Of a DNA stretch of 64,000 nucleotides, positions 34,660 to 49,353 are shown one piece after another; within the stretch, counting starts at the first letter, position 1, and the number at the start of each line of letters is the position of its first letter. This DNA comes from Asaia bogorensis (GTDB lineage Bacteria > Pseudomonadota > Alphaproteobacteria > Acetobacterales > Acetobacteraceae): NCBI GenBank assembly GCA_945868845.1, contig CAMBMS010000002.1:186001-250000 (forward strand). The letters are read 5' to 3'. Made by a program: the position numbers and the translations under genes. The notes under the pieces were generated by a model. That model was not told where the DNA came from. It ran no database searches and was given only the letters and a program-made list of their open reading frames with translations.

Positions 34660-34890
34660 GCCCGTGATCATCTGTGGCACCAGATGGCCGTACCCAATCG
34701 TCGCCATGGTCTGCACGCTGAAGAAGAACGCCTCGGCAACCCCTCCCTTGTCGACATAGGGATTCGTGCCTTCCTGCAACAAATAAAGCCCGGCGAAGCC
34801 AAGATTGGCCACCGCATACACTCCGGCTGCGCACAGCAGGAACTCCCACTACGGCATCGAGAGCGCGTTGTGATGGGGATCATTCCACCA
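34660..34890 (-). pseudogene. Inward-rectifier potassium channel (KirBac-like) fragment
   Basis: The minus strand encodes NALSMP, a stop, then [31 protein letters not shown], and [24 protein letters not shown]. This is the first transmembrane helix, pore helix and selectivity filter TIGYG of a KirBac-type channel. The second transmembrane helix and the cytoplasmic C-terminal domain are gone, and the frame has a stop in the first helix. The fossil sits between the thiamine diphosphate enzyme and rplK, where secE and nusG are normally expected. Confidence 0.82.
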
Positions 34891-35057
34891 GCGCTGGCCA
34901 GATATGTTTATGCCCACCATTTAAGGGGCTGGACACATCCTCCGCCACCCCCTATACGCCGCCGCTTCATACAGGAACGCGGGAGACCGCCTTGCCCTTT
35001 CCGGGCATGGGGGTCGTTCGCACCGCGGTCCCTTGGAACATACAAAGGGCCAGGGAT

Positions 35058-35492
35058 ATGGCGAAGAAAATCGTCGGCTATATCAAGTTGCAAATCCCTG
35101 CCGGGAAGGCCAATCCGTCCCCGCCGGTGGGCCCGGCGCTCGGGCAGCGCGGCCTCAATATTATGGCTTTCGTGAAAGAATTCAACGCGGCGACGCAGCA
35201 GATGGAGCCCGGGATGCCGATTCCGGTGGTAATCACTGCCTTCGGCGACCGTACCTTCAGCTTCGTCATGAAGACGCCGCCCAACACCTACTTCTTGAAG
35301 AAGGCCGCCGGCATCACCAGCGGCTCGGCCACCGTGGGCAAGGGCGCTTCGGCCGGGCGCGTCACCATGGCGCAGTTGCGGGAAATCGCGGCGCAGAAGA
35401 TGGTGGACATGAATGCAAACAATGTTGATGGCGCGGTGCGGATGCTGGTGGGCTCCGCGCGCTCCATGGGCCTGACCGTGGTGGAGGGCTAA
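35058..35492 (+). CDS. rplK: 50S ribosomal protein L11
   Basis: L11 (144 residues) binds the GTPase-associated centre of 23S rRNA together with the L10-L12 stalk. The N-terminus [32 protein letters not shown] and the C-terminal region [24 protein letters not shown] are fully conserved. The ATG at 35058 follows GGGATA; an earlier in-frame ATG adds unrelated residues. In most proteobacteria secE and nusG directly precede this gene, but here a decayed potassium channel does. It is the first gene of the rplK-rplA pair and of the whole rpo cluster in this window. Confidence 0.97.
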   Translation: MAKKIVGYIKLQIPAGKANPSPPVGPALGQRGLNIMAFVKEFNAATQQMEPGMPIPVVITAFGDRTFSFVMKTPPNTYFLKKAAGITSGSATVGKGASAGRVTMAQLREIAAQKMVDMNANNVDGAVRMLVGSARSMGLTVVEG

Positions 35493-35495
35493 TCC

Positions 35496-36188
35496 ATGGC
35501 CAAGAACAAGCGACTGAAGGTAGCGCAGGCGGGGGTCGACCGGGCTACGAGCTACGCCCTCGCCGAGGCGATCACCCTGGTGAAATCCAATGCCCGTGCG
35601 AAATTCGACGAAACAGTTGAAATTTCAATGAATCTCGGCATCGACCCGCGCCACGCGGACCAAATGGTGCGCGGCCTGGTCAACCTGCCGAACGGCACGG
35701 GTAAAACGGTTCGCGTCGGCGTCTTCGCCCGCGGGCCAAAGGCGGAGGAAGCCATTGGCGCCGGTGCCGAGGTTGTCGGCGCCGAAGATCTTGCGGAAAA
35801 AATCCAAGCGGGAGATATCCAATTCGACCGCTGCATAGCCACCCCGGACATGATGGGTCTGGTTGGGCGATTGGGAAAGATCCTCGGGCCGCGCGGTCTG
35901 ATGCCGAACCCGCGTCTTGGCACCGTCACCATGGATGTGAAGGGCGCCGTGACCTCGGCCAAAGCCGGGCAGGTGGAATTCCGCGCCGAAAAGGCAGGCA
36001 TCGTGCATGCCGGTATCGGCAAGGCCAGCTTCGAGGCCGACAAGCTGATCGAAAACGCCCGCGCCTTCGTCGACGCGATCCAGAAGGCGAAGCCGACCGG
36101 CGCGAAGGGCACCTATGTGCAGAAAGCCGCCGTCAGTTCCTCGATGGGTCCTGGCGTGCGGGTGGATGTCAGTACCTTGGCCGGCTAG
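35496..36188 (+). CDS. rplA: 50S ribosomal protein L1
   Basis: L1 (230 residues) forms the mobile L1 stalk of the large subunit and in many bacteria represses translation of its own rplK-rplA mRNA. Conserved text includes [47 protein letters not shown] and [20 protein letters not shown]. It begins 3 nt after the rplK stop. The C-terminus ([17 protein letters not shown]) is complete. The 282-base gap to rplJ looks like a regulatory leader. Confidence 0.97.
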   Translation: MAKNKRLKVAQAGVDRATSYALAEAITLVKSNARAKFDETVEISMNLGIDPRHADQMVRGLVNLPNGTGKTVRVGVFARGPKAEEAIGAGAEVVGAEDLAEKIQAGDIQFDRCIATPDMMGLVGRLGKILGPRGLMPNPRLGTVTMDVKGAVTSAKAGQVEFRAEKAGIVHAGIGKASFEADKLIENARAFVDAIQKAKPTGAKGTYVQKAAVSSSMGPGVRVDVSTLAG

Positions 36189-36470
36189 GGCCGGCAACCA
36201 GATACGCCCCTTGGCGACAGGGGGCGAGCAGGGGGGCGGGAGCCTCCCGAACCTGTCCAAGACTACACGCAATCATCAGATTTTAAAGGACCCTTGGGTC
36301 CGCGCGTAGAAGATGGGGGAGCCAAGGATCGCCGTGGGAACGGTTGTCTTGGTTGTTCTGTTTCGGGCAGGCGAACCGGATCGGGTGATGCCGATAGGCA
36401 GGGCCGGATTCAGAGGGTAACCCGGTCTCTGCGCGGTACGCCGCGCGGGGGCCACCAACGGAGTTGAAAC
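36189..36470 (+). promoter_or_regulatory. rplJ leader region (probable L10-L12 autoregulatory leader)
   Basis: This 282-bp non-coding stretch separates rplA from rplJ. It contains a perfect hairpin GGACCC-TT-GGGTCC at 36288-36301 and a second GC-rich stem region around 36430-36450 (GCGCGGTACGCCGCGC) shortly before the GTG start. In many bacteria the L10-L12 complex binds the rplJ leader and represses translation of rplJ-rplL. That role is inferred from position; the exact kink-turn and stem geometry was not verified. Confidence 0.55.
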
Positions 36471-36989
36471 GTGGATCGTACGGAGAAGCGCGCATTCGTC
36501 GCCTCGCTCGCAACGGTTTTCGCGGAGACGTCGATGGTGGTCGTCACCCGCAATGCGGGCCTGACGGTCGCCGAAGCGACGGATCTGCGGCGCCGGATGC
36601 GTGCGGCGGGGGCGAATATCAAAGTCGCGAAGAACCGGCTGACTCACCTCGCTTTGGATGGGACCCGGTTCGACGCCATCAAGCCGCTGCTGAAGGGACC
36701 AATTGCGCTCGCATGGGCGCACGATCCCGTTGCGGTGGCCAAGGTGGCCGTCGAGTTCGCCAAGACCAATGAGAAGCTCGTCCTGATCGGCGGTGCGCTC
36801 GGAACCCAGATGTTGGATGCGGATGGGATCAGGGCGCTCGCGGAACTGCCGAGCCTGGATGCGCTGCGCGCGAGGCTGGTGGGGATGCTGCAAACCCCCG
36901 CCACGCGGATCGTCGGTGTGCTCCAGGCCCCGGCCGGGCAGCTCGCACGGGTCTTCGGGGCCTACGCCAAGCGCGAGGAGGCGGCCTGA
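36471..36989 (+). CDS. rplJ: 50S ribosomal protein L10
   Basis: L10 (172 residues) anchors L12 dimers to the ribosome. It starts with GTG (DRTEKRAFVASLATVFAETSMVVVTRNAGLT) and shows VAKNRLTHLALDGT and the C-terminal helix that binds L12 (APAGQLARVFGAYAKREE). GGAG precedes the start by 6 nt. The GTG start is compatible with tight translational control by the L10 leader just upstream. rplL follows after 80 nt. Confidence 0.95.
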   Translation: MDRTEKRAFVASLATVFAETSMVVVTRNAGLTVAEATDLRRRMRAAGANIKVAKNRLTHLALDGTRFDAIKPLLKGPIALAWAHDPVAVAKVAVEFAKTNEKLVLIGGALGTQMLDADGIRALAELPSLDALRARLVGMLQTPATRIVGVLQAPAGQLARVFGAYAKREEAA

Positions 36990-37069
36990 GTAGGCTTCGC
37001 AACCACACTTCGGGCCCGCTGCGGGCTTGAACAGAACCAACCAAGATTTAAACTTAGGGATATATGCAT

Positions 37070-37444
37070 ATGGCAGACTTACAGAAACTGGTGGGCGACC
37101 TGTCCACCCTTACCGTCCTCGAAGCCGCCGAGCTGTCGAAACTGCTAGAGGAAAAATGGGGCGTCTCCGCCGCCGCGCCGGTCGCCGTTGCCGCCGCCGC
37201 GCCGGCCGCCGCCGCCGCCCCGGTGGAGGAACAGACCGAGTTCACCGTCATCCTGGCCAAGGCCGGGGAGAAGAAAATTAATGTTATTAAGGAAGTGCGC
37301 GCCATCACCGGTCTCGGGCTGAAGGAAGCCAAGGACTTGGTGGAAGCCGCACCGAAAACCGTGAAGGAAGGCGTGAACAAGGACGAAGCCGCCAAGATCA
37401 AGAAGGTCTTGGAAGACAACGGCGCCGAAGTAACCGTTCAGTAA
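37070..37444 (+). CDS. rplL: 50S ribosomal protein L7/L12
   Basis: The 124-residue stalk protein recruits translation factors. It has the N-terminal dimerisation domain ([31 protein letters not shown]), an Ala-rich flexible hinge around residues 36-52, and the C-terminal globular domain ([35 protein letters not shown]). The ATG at 37070 is preferred to one two codons earlier because homologues begin MADLxKLV. It ends 185 nt before rpoB. Confidence 0.97.
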   Translation: MADLQKLVGDLSTLTVLEAAELSKLLEEKWGVSAAAPVAVAAAAPAAAAAPVEEQTEFTVILAKAGEKKINVIKEVRAITGLGLKEAKDLVEAAPKTVKEGVNKDEAAKIKKVLEDNGAEVTVQ

Positions 37445-37628
37445 CGGGTCACCACGGGCTGGCTTGGCTTGTGCCATCGCCTATTGGATGTCACAGAGGA
37501 ATGAAAGGGACCGGGCGGGAATCGAGCGATTTCCGTCCGCGTTTCCGCTTTGATGATGGGCTAACCCTGGCGTCCTGGGGAAGACATAGAGCGCAAGCGT
37601 GCAGGAAATTGACAGGAAGCAGGGCAGC

Positions 37629-40600
37629 ATGAACGCATTTTCGGGCTCGTTCACGGGACGCAAGCGCATCCGCAAAAGCTTCGGACGGATTCCGGTAGGG
37701 GCACCGATGCCCAATCTGATCGACGTGCAGCGCTCCAGCTATGAGTTCTTCCTGCAAATGAATGTCCGCCCGGACAACCGCACCAATACCGGCCTGCAGG
37801 AAGTATTCAAATCAGTCTTTCCGATCGATGATTTCGCGGGCCGTGGCCGGTTGGAATTTGTCCATTACGAACTTGAAGACCCGAAATACGATGTCGAGGA
37901 ATGCATCGCCCGTGGCATGACCTACGCCGCGCCGCTGAGGGTGATCCTGCGCCTCATCGTCTGGGACGTAGATGAAGATACCGGCGCGCGCTCCATCCGC
38001 GACATCAAGGAACAACCGGTCTATATGGGCGACATGCCCCTGATGACGGATAACGGCACCTTCATCATCAATGGCACCGAGCGCGTTATCGTCAGCCAGA
38101 TGCACCGCTCCCCTGGAGTGTTCTTCGATCACGACAAAGGCAAGACGCATTCGTCGGGAAAGTATCTGTTCGCCGCCCGCGTGATCCCCTATCGCGGCTC
38201 CTGGCTCGATTTCGAATTCGATTCGAAGGACATCCTCTATGTCCGCATCGACCGTAAGCGCAAGCTGCCGGTCACCACCCTGATCTATGCTCTGGAAAGC
38301 GCTGCCACCGAAAAGCTGCGCGCTGACCGTGAATCCAAGGGCGAGCTGGTGGAAGCCGGCGAGATTAAGGGTATGGACGATGAGGAGATTTTGAATTTCT
38401 TCTACGGCAAGGTCGTTTTCACCCATACAAGCAAAGGCTGGGCGCGGCCCTTCGATCCGGAAGCCTTCCGCAACATGAAGCTGCTGGAGCCGCTGATCGA
38501 CGCCGCGACCGGCGAAGTGGTGGCGGACGTCGATACCAAGCTCACCGCGCGCAATATGCGCAAGATCGCGGAAACGACGAAGGAAGTGCTGGTCGGCCGC
38601 GCCGACGTGCTAGGCCGCTTTGTCGCCGAGGATCTGGTCAATCTGGAAACCGGAGAGATTTTCGCCGAAGCCGGGGAGGAACTGGCCGAAGCCCGCCTTG
38701 CCGCGCTCGAGGAAGCCGGCATTACCGCCCTGCCCACCCTGGCGGTGGACCAGAATGTCGGGCCGTGGATTCGCAATACACTGACGGTCGATAAAAACAA
38801 CAATCGAGACGATGCGCTGATCGACATTTATCGCGTCATGCGCCCCGGCGAACCCCCGACCCCCGAAACGGCGGAAAACCTATTCCGGGGCCTGTTCTTC
38901 GATGCCGATCGCTACGATCTCTCCGCCGTCGGCCGCGTGAAGATGAATATGCGCCTCGGCCTGACCGATGTGGCGGACACCATCCGCATCCTGCGCAAGG
39001 AAGACGTCCTGCGTACGGTGAAAACGCTTGTCGACCTGAAGGATGGCCGTGGCTCCATCGACGACATCGACAATCTCGGCAATCGCCGAGTGCGTTCGGT
39101 GGGCGAGCTGATGGAGAACCAGTACCGCGTCGGCCTGCTACGCATGGAACGCGCCATCCGCGAACGTATGGGCAGCGTCGATATCGATACCGTGATGCCG
39201 CATGATCTCATTAACGCCAAACCGGCGGCGGCAGCGGTGCGGGAATTTTTTGGCTCCTCGCAGCTCTCCCAGTTCATGGATCAAACCAATCCGCTGTCTG
39301 AGGTCACGCATAAGCGCCGCCTCTCTGCGCTTGGCCCGGGCGGCTTGACCCGCGAACGCGCCGGTTTCGAGGTGCGTGACGTCCACCCGACGCATTACGG
39401 CCGCATCTGTCCGATCGAGACACCGGAAGGTCCGAATATCGGCCTGATCAACTCGCTCGCCACCTACGCCAAGGTGAACAAGTACGGCTTCATTGAGACC
39501 CCTTACCGATTGGTGGTCGATGGTAAGGTGCAGGACGGCTGGAAATATCTCTCCGCTATGGAGGAAGAAAAACTCGTCGTTGCGCAGGCTGATGCCAAAC
39601 AGGATGCGAACGGAAAATTCACCTCCGATCTCATCTCCGTACGCCGCCAGGGTGATTTCCGGCTGGTGAAGCCGGAAGAAGTCACCGCCATCGACGTCTC
39701 GCCGAAGCAGTTGGTCTCCGTCGCCGCCGCGCTCATACCGTTCCTAGAAAACGACGACGCCAACCGCGCGCTGATGGGCTCCAACATGCAGCGCCAGGCG
39801 GTGCCGCTGATCCGTGCCGATGCGCCGCTTGTGGGCACTGGCATGGAACTGGCAGTGGCGCGCGATTCGGGCGCCACCATTATCGCACGCCGTGCTGGTG
39901 TGGTCGATCAGATCGATGGCGCGCGCATCGTCGTGCGTGCCACCAATGATGACGGCACGACCGAGGGCGTCGATATCTATCGCCTCCGCAAATACATGCG
40001 ATCCAATCAATCGACATGTATCAACCAGCGCCCGCTGGTGCGTGTGGGCGATCGTGTGGTCGATGGCGACATCATCGCCGATGGCCCGTCGACGGAACTC
40101 GGCGAACTGGCGCTGGGCCGCAACGTCCTCGTCGCCTTCATGCCGTGGAATGGCTATAACTTTGAGGATTCTATCCTCATCTCCGAACGCATCGCCCGCG
40201 ACGACGTGTTCACCTCGATCCATATTGAGGAATTCGAGGTGATGGCGCGCGACACCAAGCTGGGCCAGGAAGAAATCACCCGCGACATTCCGAACGTGGG
40301 CGAGGAAGCGCTGAAGAACCTGGACGAAGCCGGCATCGTCTATATCGGCGCCGACGTAAATCCCGGCGACATCCTGGTGGGCAAGGTTACGCCAAAAGGC
40401 GAAAGCCCGATGACGCCGGAAGAAAAATTGTTGCGGGCTATCTTCGGCGAAAAAGCGTCCGATGTGCGCGATACATCCCTAAAACTGCCGCCCGGCGTTA
40501 CCGGCACTATCGTGGATGTGCGCGTGTTCAGCCGTCGCGGCGTTGACAAGGACGAGCGCGCCATGGCCATCGAACGCGCGGAGATCGAGGCGCTGGCGAA

Positions 40601-41804
40601 GGACCGAGACGACGAACGCGCCATCCAGGAACGCAGCTTCCTCAACCGCTTGCGTGAAAAACTGATCGGCGCCAAGGCTGCCGGCGGCTTCAAGGGCATC
40701 CGCGGCGGTCAGCAGATCACCGACGAAGTGCTGGCCGAGCATCCGCGCGGCGCCTGGCGCCATATCGGCGTGCAGGACGATACGGTGATGGCCGAAATCG
40801 AGATCTTGAAGCGCGAATTCGACGCCGCTGTTGGTCGCCTGCAAGCGCGCTTCGATTCGAAAGCCGACAAGTTGCAACGCGGCGACGAACTACCCCCCGG
40901 CGTGATGAAGATGGTAAAAGTCTTCATTGCCGTGAAGCGCAAGCTGCAGCCCGGCGACAAGATGGCCGGTCGTCATGGCAACAAGGGCGTCGTCTCCCGC
41001 GTTGTGCCGGTCGAAGACATGCCGTTTCTGGAGGATGGCACCTCGGTGGACCTCGTACTCAATCCGCTCGGCGTGCCGAGCCGGATGAATGTGGGGCAAA
41101 TTCTGGAAACCCATCTCGGCTGGGCGTGCGCCACGCTGGGAAAGCAGGTCGGCGATCTCGTCGATGAATATCAGCGCACCGGCAATGCAAGACAGAAATT
41201 ACTGGATCGCCTTCGTGTCATCTATGGCGACGAAATATACGCCCAGCAGATCGCCACGCTCGACACACCGCAACTGATCGAGCTGTGCGAAAACTTAAAA
41301 AAAGGCATCCCCATTGCTACCCCAGTGTTCGACGGTGCGCGTATGGCAGATATCGAAGACATGCTGACTGAGGCCGGTCTTAACACCTCTGGCCAGGTTG
41401 TGCTCACCGATGGCCTCACCGGAGAGCCGTTCGAGCGCCAGGTGACGGTCGGCTATATCTACATGCTGAAGCTGCATCATCTGGTGGACGACAAGATCCA
41501 CGCTCGCTCCATCGGCCCGTACAGCCTTGTCACCCAGCAGCCCTTGGGCGGTAAGGCGCAGTTTGGCGGCCAGCGCTTCGGAGAAATGGAAGTCTGGGCT
41601 CTGGAGGCCTATGGCGCCGCCTATACCTTGCAGGAAATGCTGACGGTGAAGTCGGATGATGTGTCCGGCCGCACCAAGGTCTATGAAGCCATCGTGCGCG
41701 AGCAGGACAGTTTCGAGGCAGGCATTCCCGAAAGCTTCAACGTGTTGGTCAAGGAACTGAAATCCCTCGGCCTGAATGTCGATCTTGGCGGGGCGCCTAC
41801 TTAA
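37629..41804 (+). CDS. rpoB: DNA-directed RNA polymerase beta subunit
   Basis: RpoB (1391 residues from the chosen start) forms one half of the polymerase active-centre cleft. The rifampicin region reads [23 protein letters not shown] followed by LSALGPGGL, with the wild-type Asp, His and Ser at classical resistance positions. [49 protein letters not shown] and [12 protein letters not shown] are present. The ATG at 37629 ([19 protein letters not shown]) is preferred over an in-frame GTG ten codons upstream because homology begins there. rpoC follows after 68 nt. Confidence 0.97.
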   Translation: MNAFSGSFTGRKRIRKSFGRIPVGAPMPNLIDVQRSSYEFFLQMNVRPDNRTNTGLQEVFKSVFPIDDFAGRGRLEFVHYELEDPKYDVEECIARGMTYAAPLRVILRLIVWDVDEDTGARSIRDIKEQPVYMGDMPLMTDNGTFIINGTERVIVSQMHRSPGVFFDHDKGKTHSSGKYLFAARVIPYRGSWLDFEFDSKDILYVRIDRKRKLPVTTLIYALESAATEKLRADRESKGELVEAGEIKGMDDEEILNFFYGKVVFTHTSKGWARPFDPEAFRNMKLLEPLIDAATGEVVADVDTKLTARNMRKIAETTKEVLVGRADVLGRFVAEDLVNLETGEIFAEAGEELAEARLAALEEAGITALPTLAVDQNVGPWIRNTLTVDKNNNRDDALIDIYRVMRPGEPPTPETAENLFRGLFFDADRYDLSAVGRVKMNMRLGLTDVADTIRILRKEDVLRTVKTLVDLKDGRGSIDDIDNLGNRRVRSVGELMENQYRVGLLRMERAIRERMGSVDIDTVMPHDLINAKPAAAAVREFFGSSQLSQFMDQTNPLSEVTHKRRLSALGPGGLTRERAGFEVRDVHPTHYGRICPIETPEGPNIGLINSLATYAKVNKYGFIETPYRLVVDGKVQDGWKYLSAMEEEKLVVAQADAKQDANGKFTSDLISVRRQGDFRLVKPEEVTAIDVSPKQLVSVAAALIPFLENDDANRALMGSNMQRQAVPLIRADAPLVGTGMELAVARDSGATIIARRAGVVDQIDGARIVVRATNDDGTTEGVDIYRLRKYMRSNQSTCINQRPLVRVGDRVVDGDIIADGPSTELGELALGRNVLVAFMPWNGYNFEDSILISERIARDDVFTSIHIEEFEVMARDTKLGQEEITRDIPNVGEEALKNLDEAGIVYIGADVNPGDILVGKVTPKGESPMTPEEKLLRAIFGEKASDVRDTSLKLPPGVTGTIVDVRVFSRRGVDKDERAMAIERAEIEALAKDRDDERAIQERSFLNRLREKLIGAKAAGGFKGIRGGQQITDEVLAEHPRGAWRHIGVQDDTVMAEIEILKREFDAAVGRLQARFDSKADKLQRGDELPPGVMKMVKVFIAVKRKLQPGDKMAGRHGNKGVVSRVVPVEDMPFLEDGTSVDLVLNPLGVPSRMNVGQILETHLGWACATLGKQVGDLVDEYQRTGNARQKLLDRLRVIYGDEIYAQQIATLDTPQLIELCENLKKGIPIATPVFDGARMADIEDMLTEAGLNTSGQVVLTDGLTGEPFERQVTVGYIYMLKLHHLVDDKIHARSIGPYSLVTQQPLGGKAQFGGQRFGEMEVWALEAYGAAYTLQEMLTVKSDDVSGRTKVYEAIVREQDSFEAGIPESFNVLVKELKSLGLNVDLGGAPT

Positions 41805-41872
41805 GCCTCGCCTGCTAAACTCGTATTCGTGTTCACTGGCGGCAAGACCTGCTGCCTATCTGAGGTGAAGAT

Positions 41873-46036
<4,164 letters not shown>

Positions 46037-46169
46037 GATCGGCGTGTTGGGGTAAGCTAGAAAGGCCAGGGGCGTTACCTCCTGTACCCCTGCTAAAGTG
46101 GGATGATTTTAGGATGGATCGGTTGGGGGTTTTCCAATTGGTTTATTTTTGATCCAGCGTAATGGCTGG

Positions 46170-46413
46170 GGAGATGGCTTGTATGGAAGGACAAACCCCA
46201 CTTTATTAATCTTTGCGAGCGGTTGGTTGCGGCGGCCTGTCATGCCGCCGTTCTACGGCGTAATTTGGCGTGGCGGTGAGCACGGCGATCAACTGGTTGC
46301 GGCGGTTGCATGATACCTTAGGCATCGCTCCGGGAGAGATCGGCGGGCACAAGCCGAAGTCGATTTTGGGCGCGCACCGCGCTTGGCTGCTGGAGCGGTG
46401 CGCACTCGCTTAG
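46170..46413 (+). pseudogene. IS630-family transposase, N-terminal remnant
   Basis: The plus strand encodes FINLCERLVAAACHAAVLRRN in one frame, then, after a one-base shift and a stop, FGVAVSTAINWLRRLHDTLGIAPGEIGGHKPKSILGAHRAWLLERC. This is the helix-turn-helix and linker of IS630 transposases (RERVVAAVxxGxSCRxAAxRFGVSxSxAIxWxxR ... GQMGGHRPRKLxGEHRAWL). The DDE catalytic domain is completely missing. Between rpoC and this fossil (46037-46170) only a weak bulged stem at 46067-46092 was seen. Confidence 0.82.
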
Positions 46414-46451
46414 CACCCCCAAGAAACTGAATAGAAGAAACCGCATCACGC

Positions 46452-47543
46452 TTACCGGCGTTCGGGAAACAATGATAGCAATCCGGACGTACTGGCCGCG
46501 CATGACCCGCGTTCTGTAATCAATCCCGTCACCAACCGCGCCGGCGTCACGTCGAACGCCGGATTGGCCCCCGCGCTGCCCGTCGCAGCCACCCGCATCG
46601 TCGCCACGCTGCCATCGCTTAACAATCCGGTGATGCTGGTCACTTCCGCTTCGGCGCGTTCCTCGATAGGAATTTCGGCCAGCCCATCCGCCACTGACCA
46701 ATCGATGGTGGATGACGGCAACGCCACCCAGAACGGCACGCCATTATCGCGCGCCGCCAATGCTTTCAGATAAGTGCCGATCTTGTTTGCCACATCGCCA
46801 TCGCGCGTTACCCGATCGGTACCGACGATACAGAAATCCACCTTCCCATGCTGCATAAGATGCCCGCCTGCATTATCGGCAATCACCGTATGCGCCACGC
46901 CATGCTTGCCCAGCTCGAACGCGGTCAGGGCCGCCCCCTGATTGCGCGGCCGCGTCTCATCGACCCAGACATGCACCGGAATGCCCGCGTCATGCGCCAT
47001 ATAGATTGGCGCCAGCGCTGTTCCCCAATCCACCGTCGCCAGCCAGCCCGCATTGCAATGCGTCAGAATATTGATCGTTGTTCCCGCCCTGGCCCGCGCG
47101 ATCTCCTCGATCAGTTGCAATCCATGCCGCCCGATCGCGGCATTCATCGTCGCATCCTCATCGGCGATCCGTTCCGCCTCCGCATAGGCGGCCACCACGC
47201 GCGCGCTTACGGCTGTGTTGCGCAGCACCGCCAGCATCCGTTCCATCGCCCAATGCAGATTGATTGCCGTGGGCCGTGTTTCTCTCAGCATCGCCGCGTC
47301 ACGTTCCATCGCCACGCTGGACGTATCGGCGCGCAATGCCAGGCACAACCCGTAGGCCGCGACCGCCCCGATCAACGGTGCGCCACGCGTCTGCATGGAA
47401 CGGATCGCATGCGCTACGGCACCCACATCCGTCAGCTTCAGGATGTCCAGAGCCCAGGGCAATTTGGTCTGATCCAGGATGCGAACGGAGAACCCGTCGC
47501 TATCTACCCAGACACTGCGATAGGTGACGCCATCGATCTTCAC
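46452..47543 (-). CDS. mtnA: S-methyl-5-thioribose-1-phosphate isomerase
   Basis: MtnA (363 residues) isomerises methylthioribose-1-phosphate to the ribulose form in the methionine salvage pathway. The catalytic cysteine is C163 in ILTHCNAGWLAT and the catalytic aspartate D243 in IVGTDRVTRDGDVANKIGTY. The N-terminus KIDGVTYRSVWVDSDGFSVRILDQTKLPW is family-typical. The GTG start at 47543 overlaps the stop of the UPF0262 gene as GTGA, implying translational coupling; an upstream ATG would add eleven non-conserved residues. No other mtn gene is in the window. Confidence 0.95.
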   Translation of the reverse strand: MKIDGVTYRSVWVDSDGFSVRILDQTKLPWALDILKLTDVGAVAHAIRSMQTRGAPLIGAVAAYGLCLALRADTSSVAMERDAAMLRETRPTAINLHWAMERMLAVLRNTAVSARVVAAYAEAERIADEDATMNAAIGRHGLQLIEEIARARAGTTINILTHCNAGWLATVDWGTALAPIYMAHDAGIPVHVWVDETRPRNQGAALTAFELGKHGVAHTVIADNAGGHLMQHGKVDFCIVGTDRVTRDGDVANKIGTYLKALAARDNGVPFWVALPSSTIDWSVADGLAEIPIEERAEAEVTSITGLLSDGSVATMRVAATGSAGANPAFDVTPARLVTGLITERGSCAASTSGLLSLFPERR

Positions 47544-48046
47544 TGATGCGAATCCATTTTCCGGTGCAGCACGCACAGTAAAGTAAATAACCGCCGCGCG
47601 GTTTCAAAATCTACGTCGATCTTCCCTGTCAGCCGCTCTCTCAGCAGCGCCGCGCCATCATTGTGCAACCCGCGCCGCCCTATATCGATCGCCTGAATTT
47701 TTTCCGCCCGGCCCTCCTGCACCGCCATCATATGGCTGTCGACGAGGAGTGCATAATCCTTCATCAACCGCCGCAATGGCCCCAGCGCTAGGACCACCGC
47801 AACCAGCGGCGCGTTATCCTCGGCGCGGATATCAAAGACCAGCCGCCCCTGCTGAACAGAAAGATGCAGCACGAAAGGTCCGGCCCCCGCGCCGCTCGAT
47901 GCCAGGGGAGAAAAATGATTTTCATCTTCCAGATCGGCCACCGCCTGCGCGCGCTCGGTCTCCAGCACCGGGGAGAGGCGGGTCAGGGCCTCTCCCTCCA
48001 GTACCACGCGCGCCAACCAGCCGGGCTCAATCGTCGTCACGGCCAT
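47540..48046 (-). CDS. UPF0262 family protein
   Basis: The 168-residue protein belongs to UPF0262, a family of unknown function restricted mainly to alphaproteobacteria. Recognisable text includes RAQAVADLEDENHFSPL, LHLSVQQGRLVFDI and RLMKDYALLVDSHMMAVQEGRAEKIQAIDIGRRGLHNDGA. It overlaps the 3' end of the DUF983 gene by 20 bp and the start of mtnA by 4 bp, so all three are one transcription unit. No signal peptide or membrane segment is present. Confidence 0.88.
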   Translation of the reverse strand: MAVTTIEPGWLARVVLEGEALTRLSPVLETERAQAVADLEDENHFSPLASSGAGAGPFVLHLSVQQGRLVFDIRAEDNAPLVAVVLALGPLRRLMKDYALLVDSHMMAVQEGRAEKIQAIDIGRRGLHNDGAALLRERLTGKIDVDFETARRLFTLLCVLHRKMDSHQ

Positions 48047-48404
48047 CGCGGGGTTCGTGCTGGACCATGCCGAGCGTCACCATGGCCCCCACCGTCGCAC
48101 TCGTTACCGGGTGTAGCGGCGCCAGGGTCAGAATCAAGCTCAGCGGTAGAAAAATCAGCGACATCGCCAGGATCGATAGCGTGGAATGTTGCTCCACCAT
48201 CAGCAGCAGCGGCACCACGATATGGCCGATAATGAAGATGGTGAAATAAGGTGGTGCATCATCCGCGCACTTCGAGCCCCGCGGAGCGCCACATCCCGCG
48301 CATTCACACACCACCCGTAAATAACCCTGGAACAACTTGGTCTGGCCGCAAGACGGGCACTGGCGCAGTAATTTCCGCTTCAACGCCAACCCCGGTGGCG
48401 GCAT
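48027..48404 (-). CDS. DUF983 family membrane protein
   Basis: This 125-residue protein starts with a zinc-ribbon-like segment (CPSCGQTKLFQGYLRVVCECAGCG, two CxxC pairs) followed by two hydrophobic helices (TIFIIGHIVVPLLLM and ILAMSLIFLPLSLILTLAPLHPVTSATVGAMVTL). That pattern defines DUF983, found near cytochrome oxidase and other genes in alphaproteobacteria; its role is unknown. It heads the operon DUF983-UPF0262-mtnA and is divergent from the racemase-like gene. Confidence 0.88.
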   Translation of the reverse strand: MPPPGLALKRKLLRQCPSCGQTKLFQGYLRVVCECAGCGAPRGSKCADDAPPYFTIFIIGHIVVPLLLMVEQHSTLSILAMSLIFLPLSLILTLAPLHPVTSATVGAMVTLGMVQHEPRDGRDDD

Positions 48405-48547
48405 TGGCAGAGTACCTCCACCCGTTCACGTTTGGGGCGCCATTGCACGGGCGGGATCGTTGCATCCTTCAGGTTCAGCCATCGCCACTATACATAGTGG
48501 TGTATTTGGTGCGCTGCAATATCCCGCAATTCCTCTAGACTGGCTAC

Positions 48548-49207
48548 ATGGCCCGTATTCTCGTTATCAACCCGAATTCCTCGATAGCTTGCTCGGACGG
48601 CATCGACGCGGCCATTTCTCCGTTTCGCACCCAGGCCGGCCTAAGCATTGACGTCGTCACCACCCCCGACGGCCCATCCGCTATTTACTCCTGGCGCGAC
48701 TGGCATGCCGCCGTAGAACCCGTCTGCCGCCGTATCGAGACCGACCCGGCCGATATATATGTCATTGCCTGCGCTTCCGACCCCGGTATCGAGGCTGCCC
48801 GTGCGACCACCGACGCGCCTGTGCTCGGCGTCTTTCGCTGCGCTGTTGCCGCCGCTATCGCCCGCGCTGACCGATTCGGCATCATCGCCATTGTGGAGGC
48901 GTCGAAGGACCGCCATTTGGCAGCGCTGCGTGCCATCGGCCTCGAATCCCGTCTTGCCTCCGAAATCGCCCTCAATGTCAGCATGGATACCCTGCTGGAC
49001 CCCGTCGCCACGCGAGCCCGCCTGATTGACGCCGCCATCGCCTGCCGCGCGGCCGGGGCGGGAATGGTCGTCCTCGGCTGTACCGGCATGGCGCATCACC
49101 GCGCTGCCATCGAGATCGCCGCCCGTATTCCCGTGATCGAGCCCTGCCGGGCCGCCATGGCGCAGGCGGTCGGCATCCTCGACCCGTCGTTCTATCATCC
49201 CGGTTGA
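48548..49207 (+). CDS. Asp/Glu/hydantoin racemase family protein
   Basis: The 219-residue protein has the two-cysteine racemase architecture: ILVINPNSS at the N-terminus, C75 in VIACASDPG, and C178 in VVLGCTGM, with GHPV-type linking segments. Cofactor-independent hydantoin racemases and aspartate/glutamate racemases use such a Cys pair. It resembles the hydantoin racemase branch (NPNSS start). A hyuA-like gene lies 40 kb away in the same window, but proximity does not link them. Divergent from the DUF983 gene. Confidence 0.85.
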   Translation: MARILVINPNSSIACSDGIDAAISPFRTQAGLSIDVVTTPDGPSAIYSWRDWHAAVEPVCRRIETDPADIYVIACASDPGIEAARATTDAPVLGVFRCAVAAAIARADRFGIIAIVEASKDRHLAALRAIGLESRLASEIALNVSMDTLLDPVATRARLIDAAIACRAAGAGMVVLGCTGMAHHRAAIEIAARIPVIEPCRAAMAQAVGILDPSFYHPG

Positions 49208-49247
49208 CGCCGCTTCGGCAGCGTCCTAAACGCTGGCCCCTGCCGCT

Positions 49248-49324
49248 GCGGGTGTAGCTCAGTTGGTTAGAGCGTCGGCCTGTCACGCCGAAGGTCGCGG
49301 GTTCGAGCCCCGTCACTCGCGCCA
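49248..49324 (+). tRNA. tRNA-Asp (anticodon GTC), CCA encoded
   Basis: The sequence folds as a 77-nt tRNA. Acceptor GCGGGTG pairs with CACTCGC (one G-U pair), the anticodon stem CGGCC/GGCCG-type pairs around loop TGTCACG carry anticodon GTC, and the T-loop is GTTCGAGCC. The 3' end GCCA is encoded. Confidence 0.95.
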
Positions 49325-49353
49325 GCCGCGGCAGAAATTTTTCCCGAAGATGT

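Noticed and set aside
37599-37628. Ten-residue N-terminal extension of RpoB from a GTG
   Set aside because: Alphaproteobacterial RpoB begins close to the SFTGRKRxRKxFG segment, matching the ATG at 37629; the GTG lacks a clear ribosome-binding site.
46067-46092. Possible rpoC terminator (CAGGGG/CCCCTG with bulge)
   Set aside because: The stem has a 3-nt bulge and is not followed by a T run, so it was not listed as a feature.
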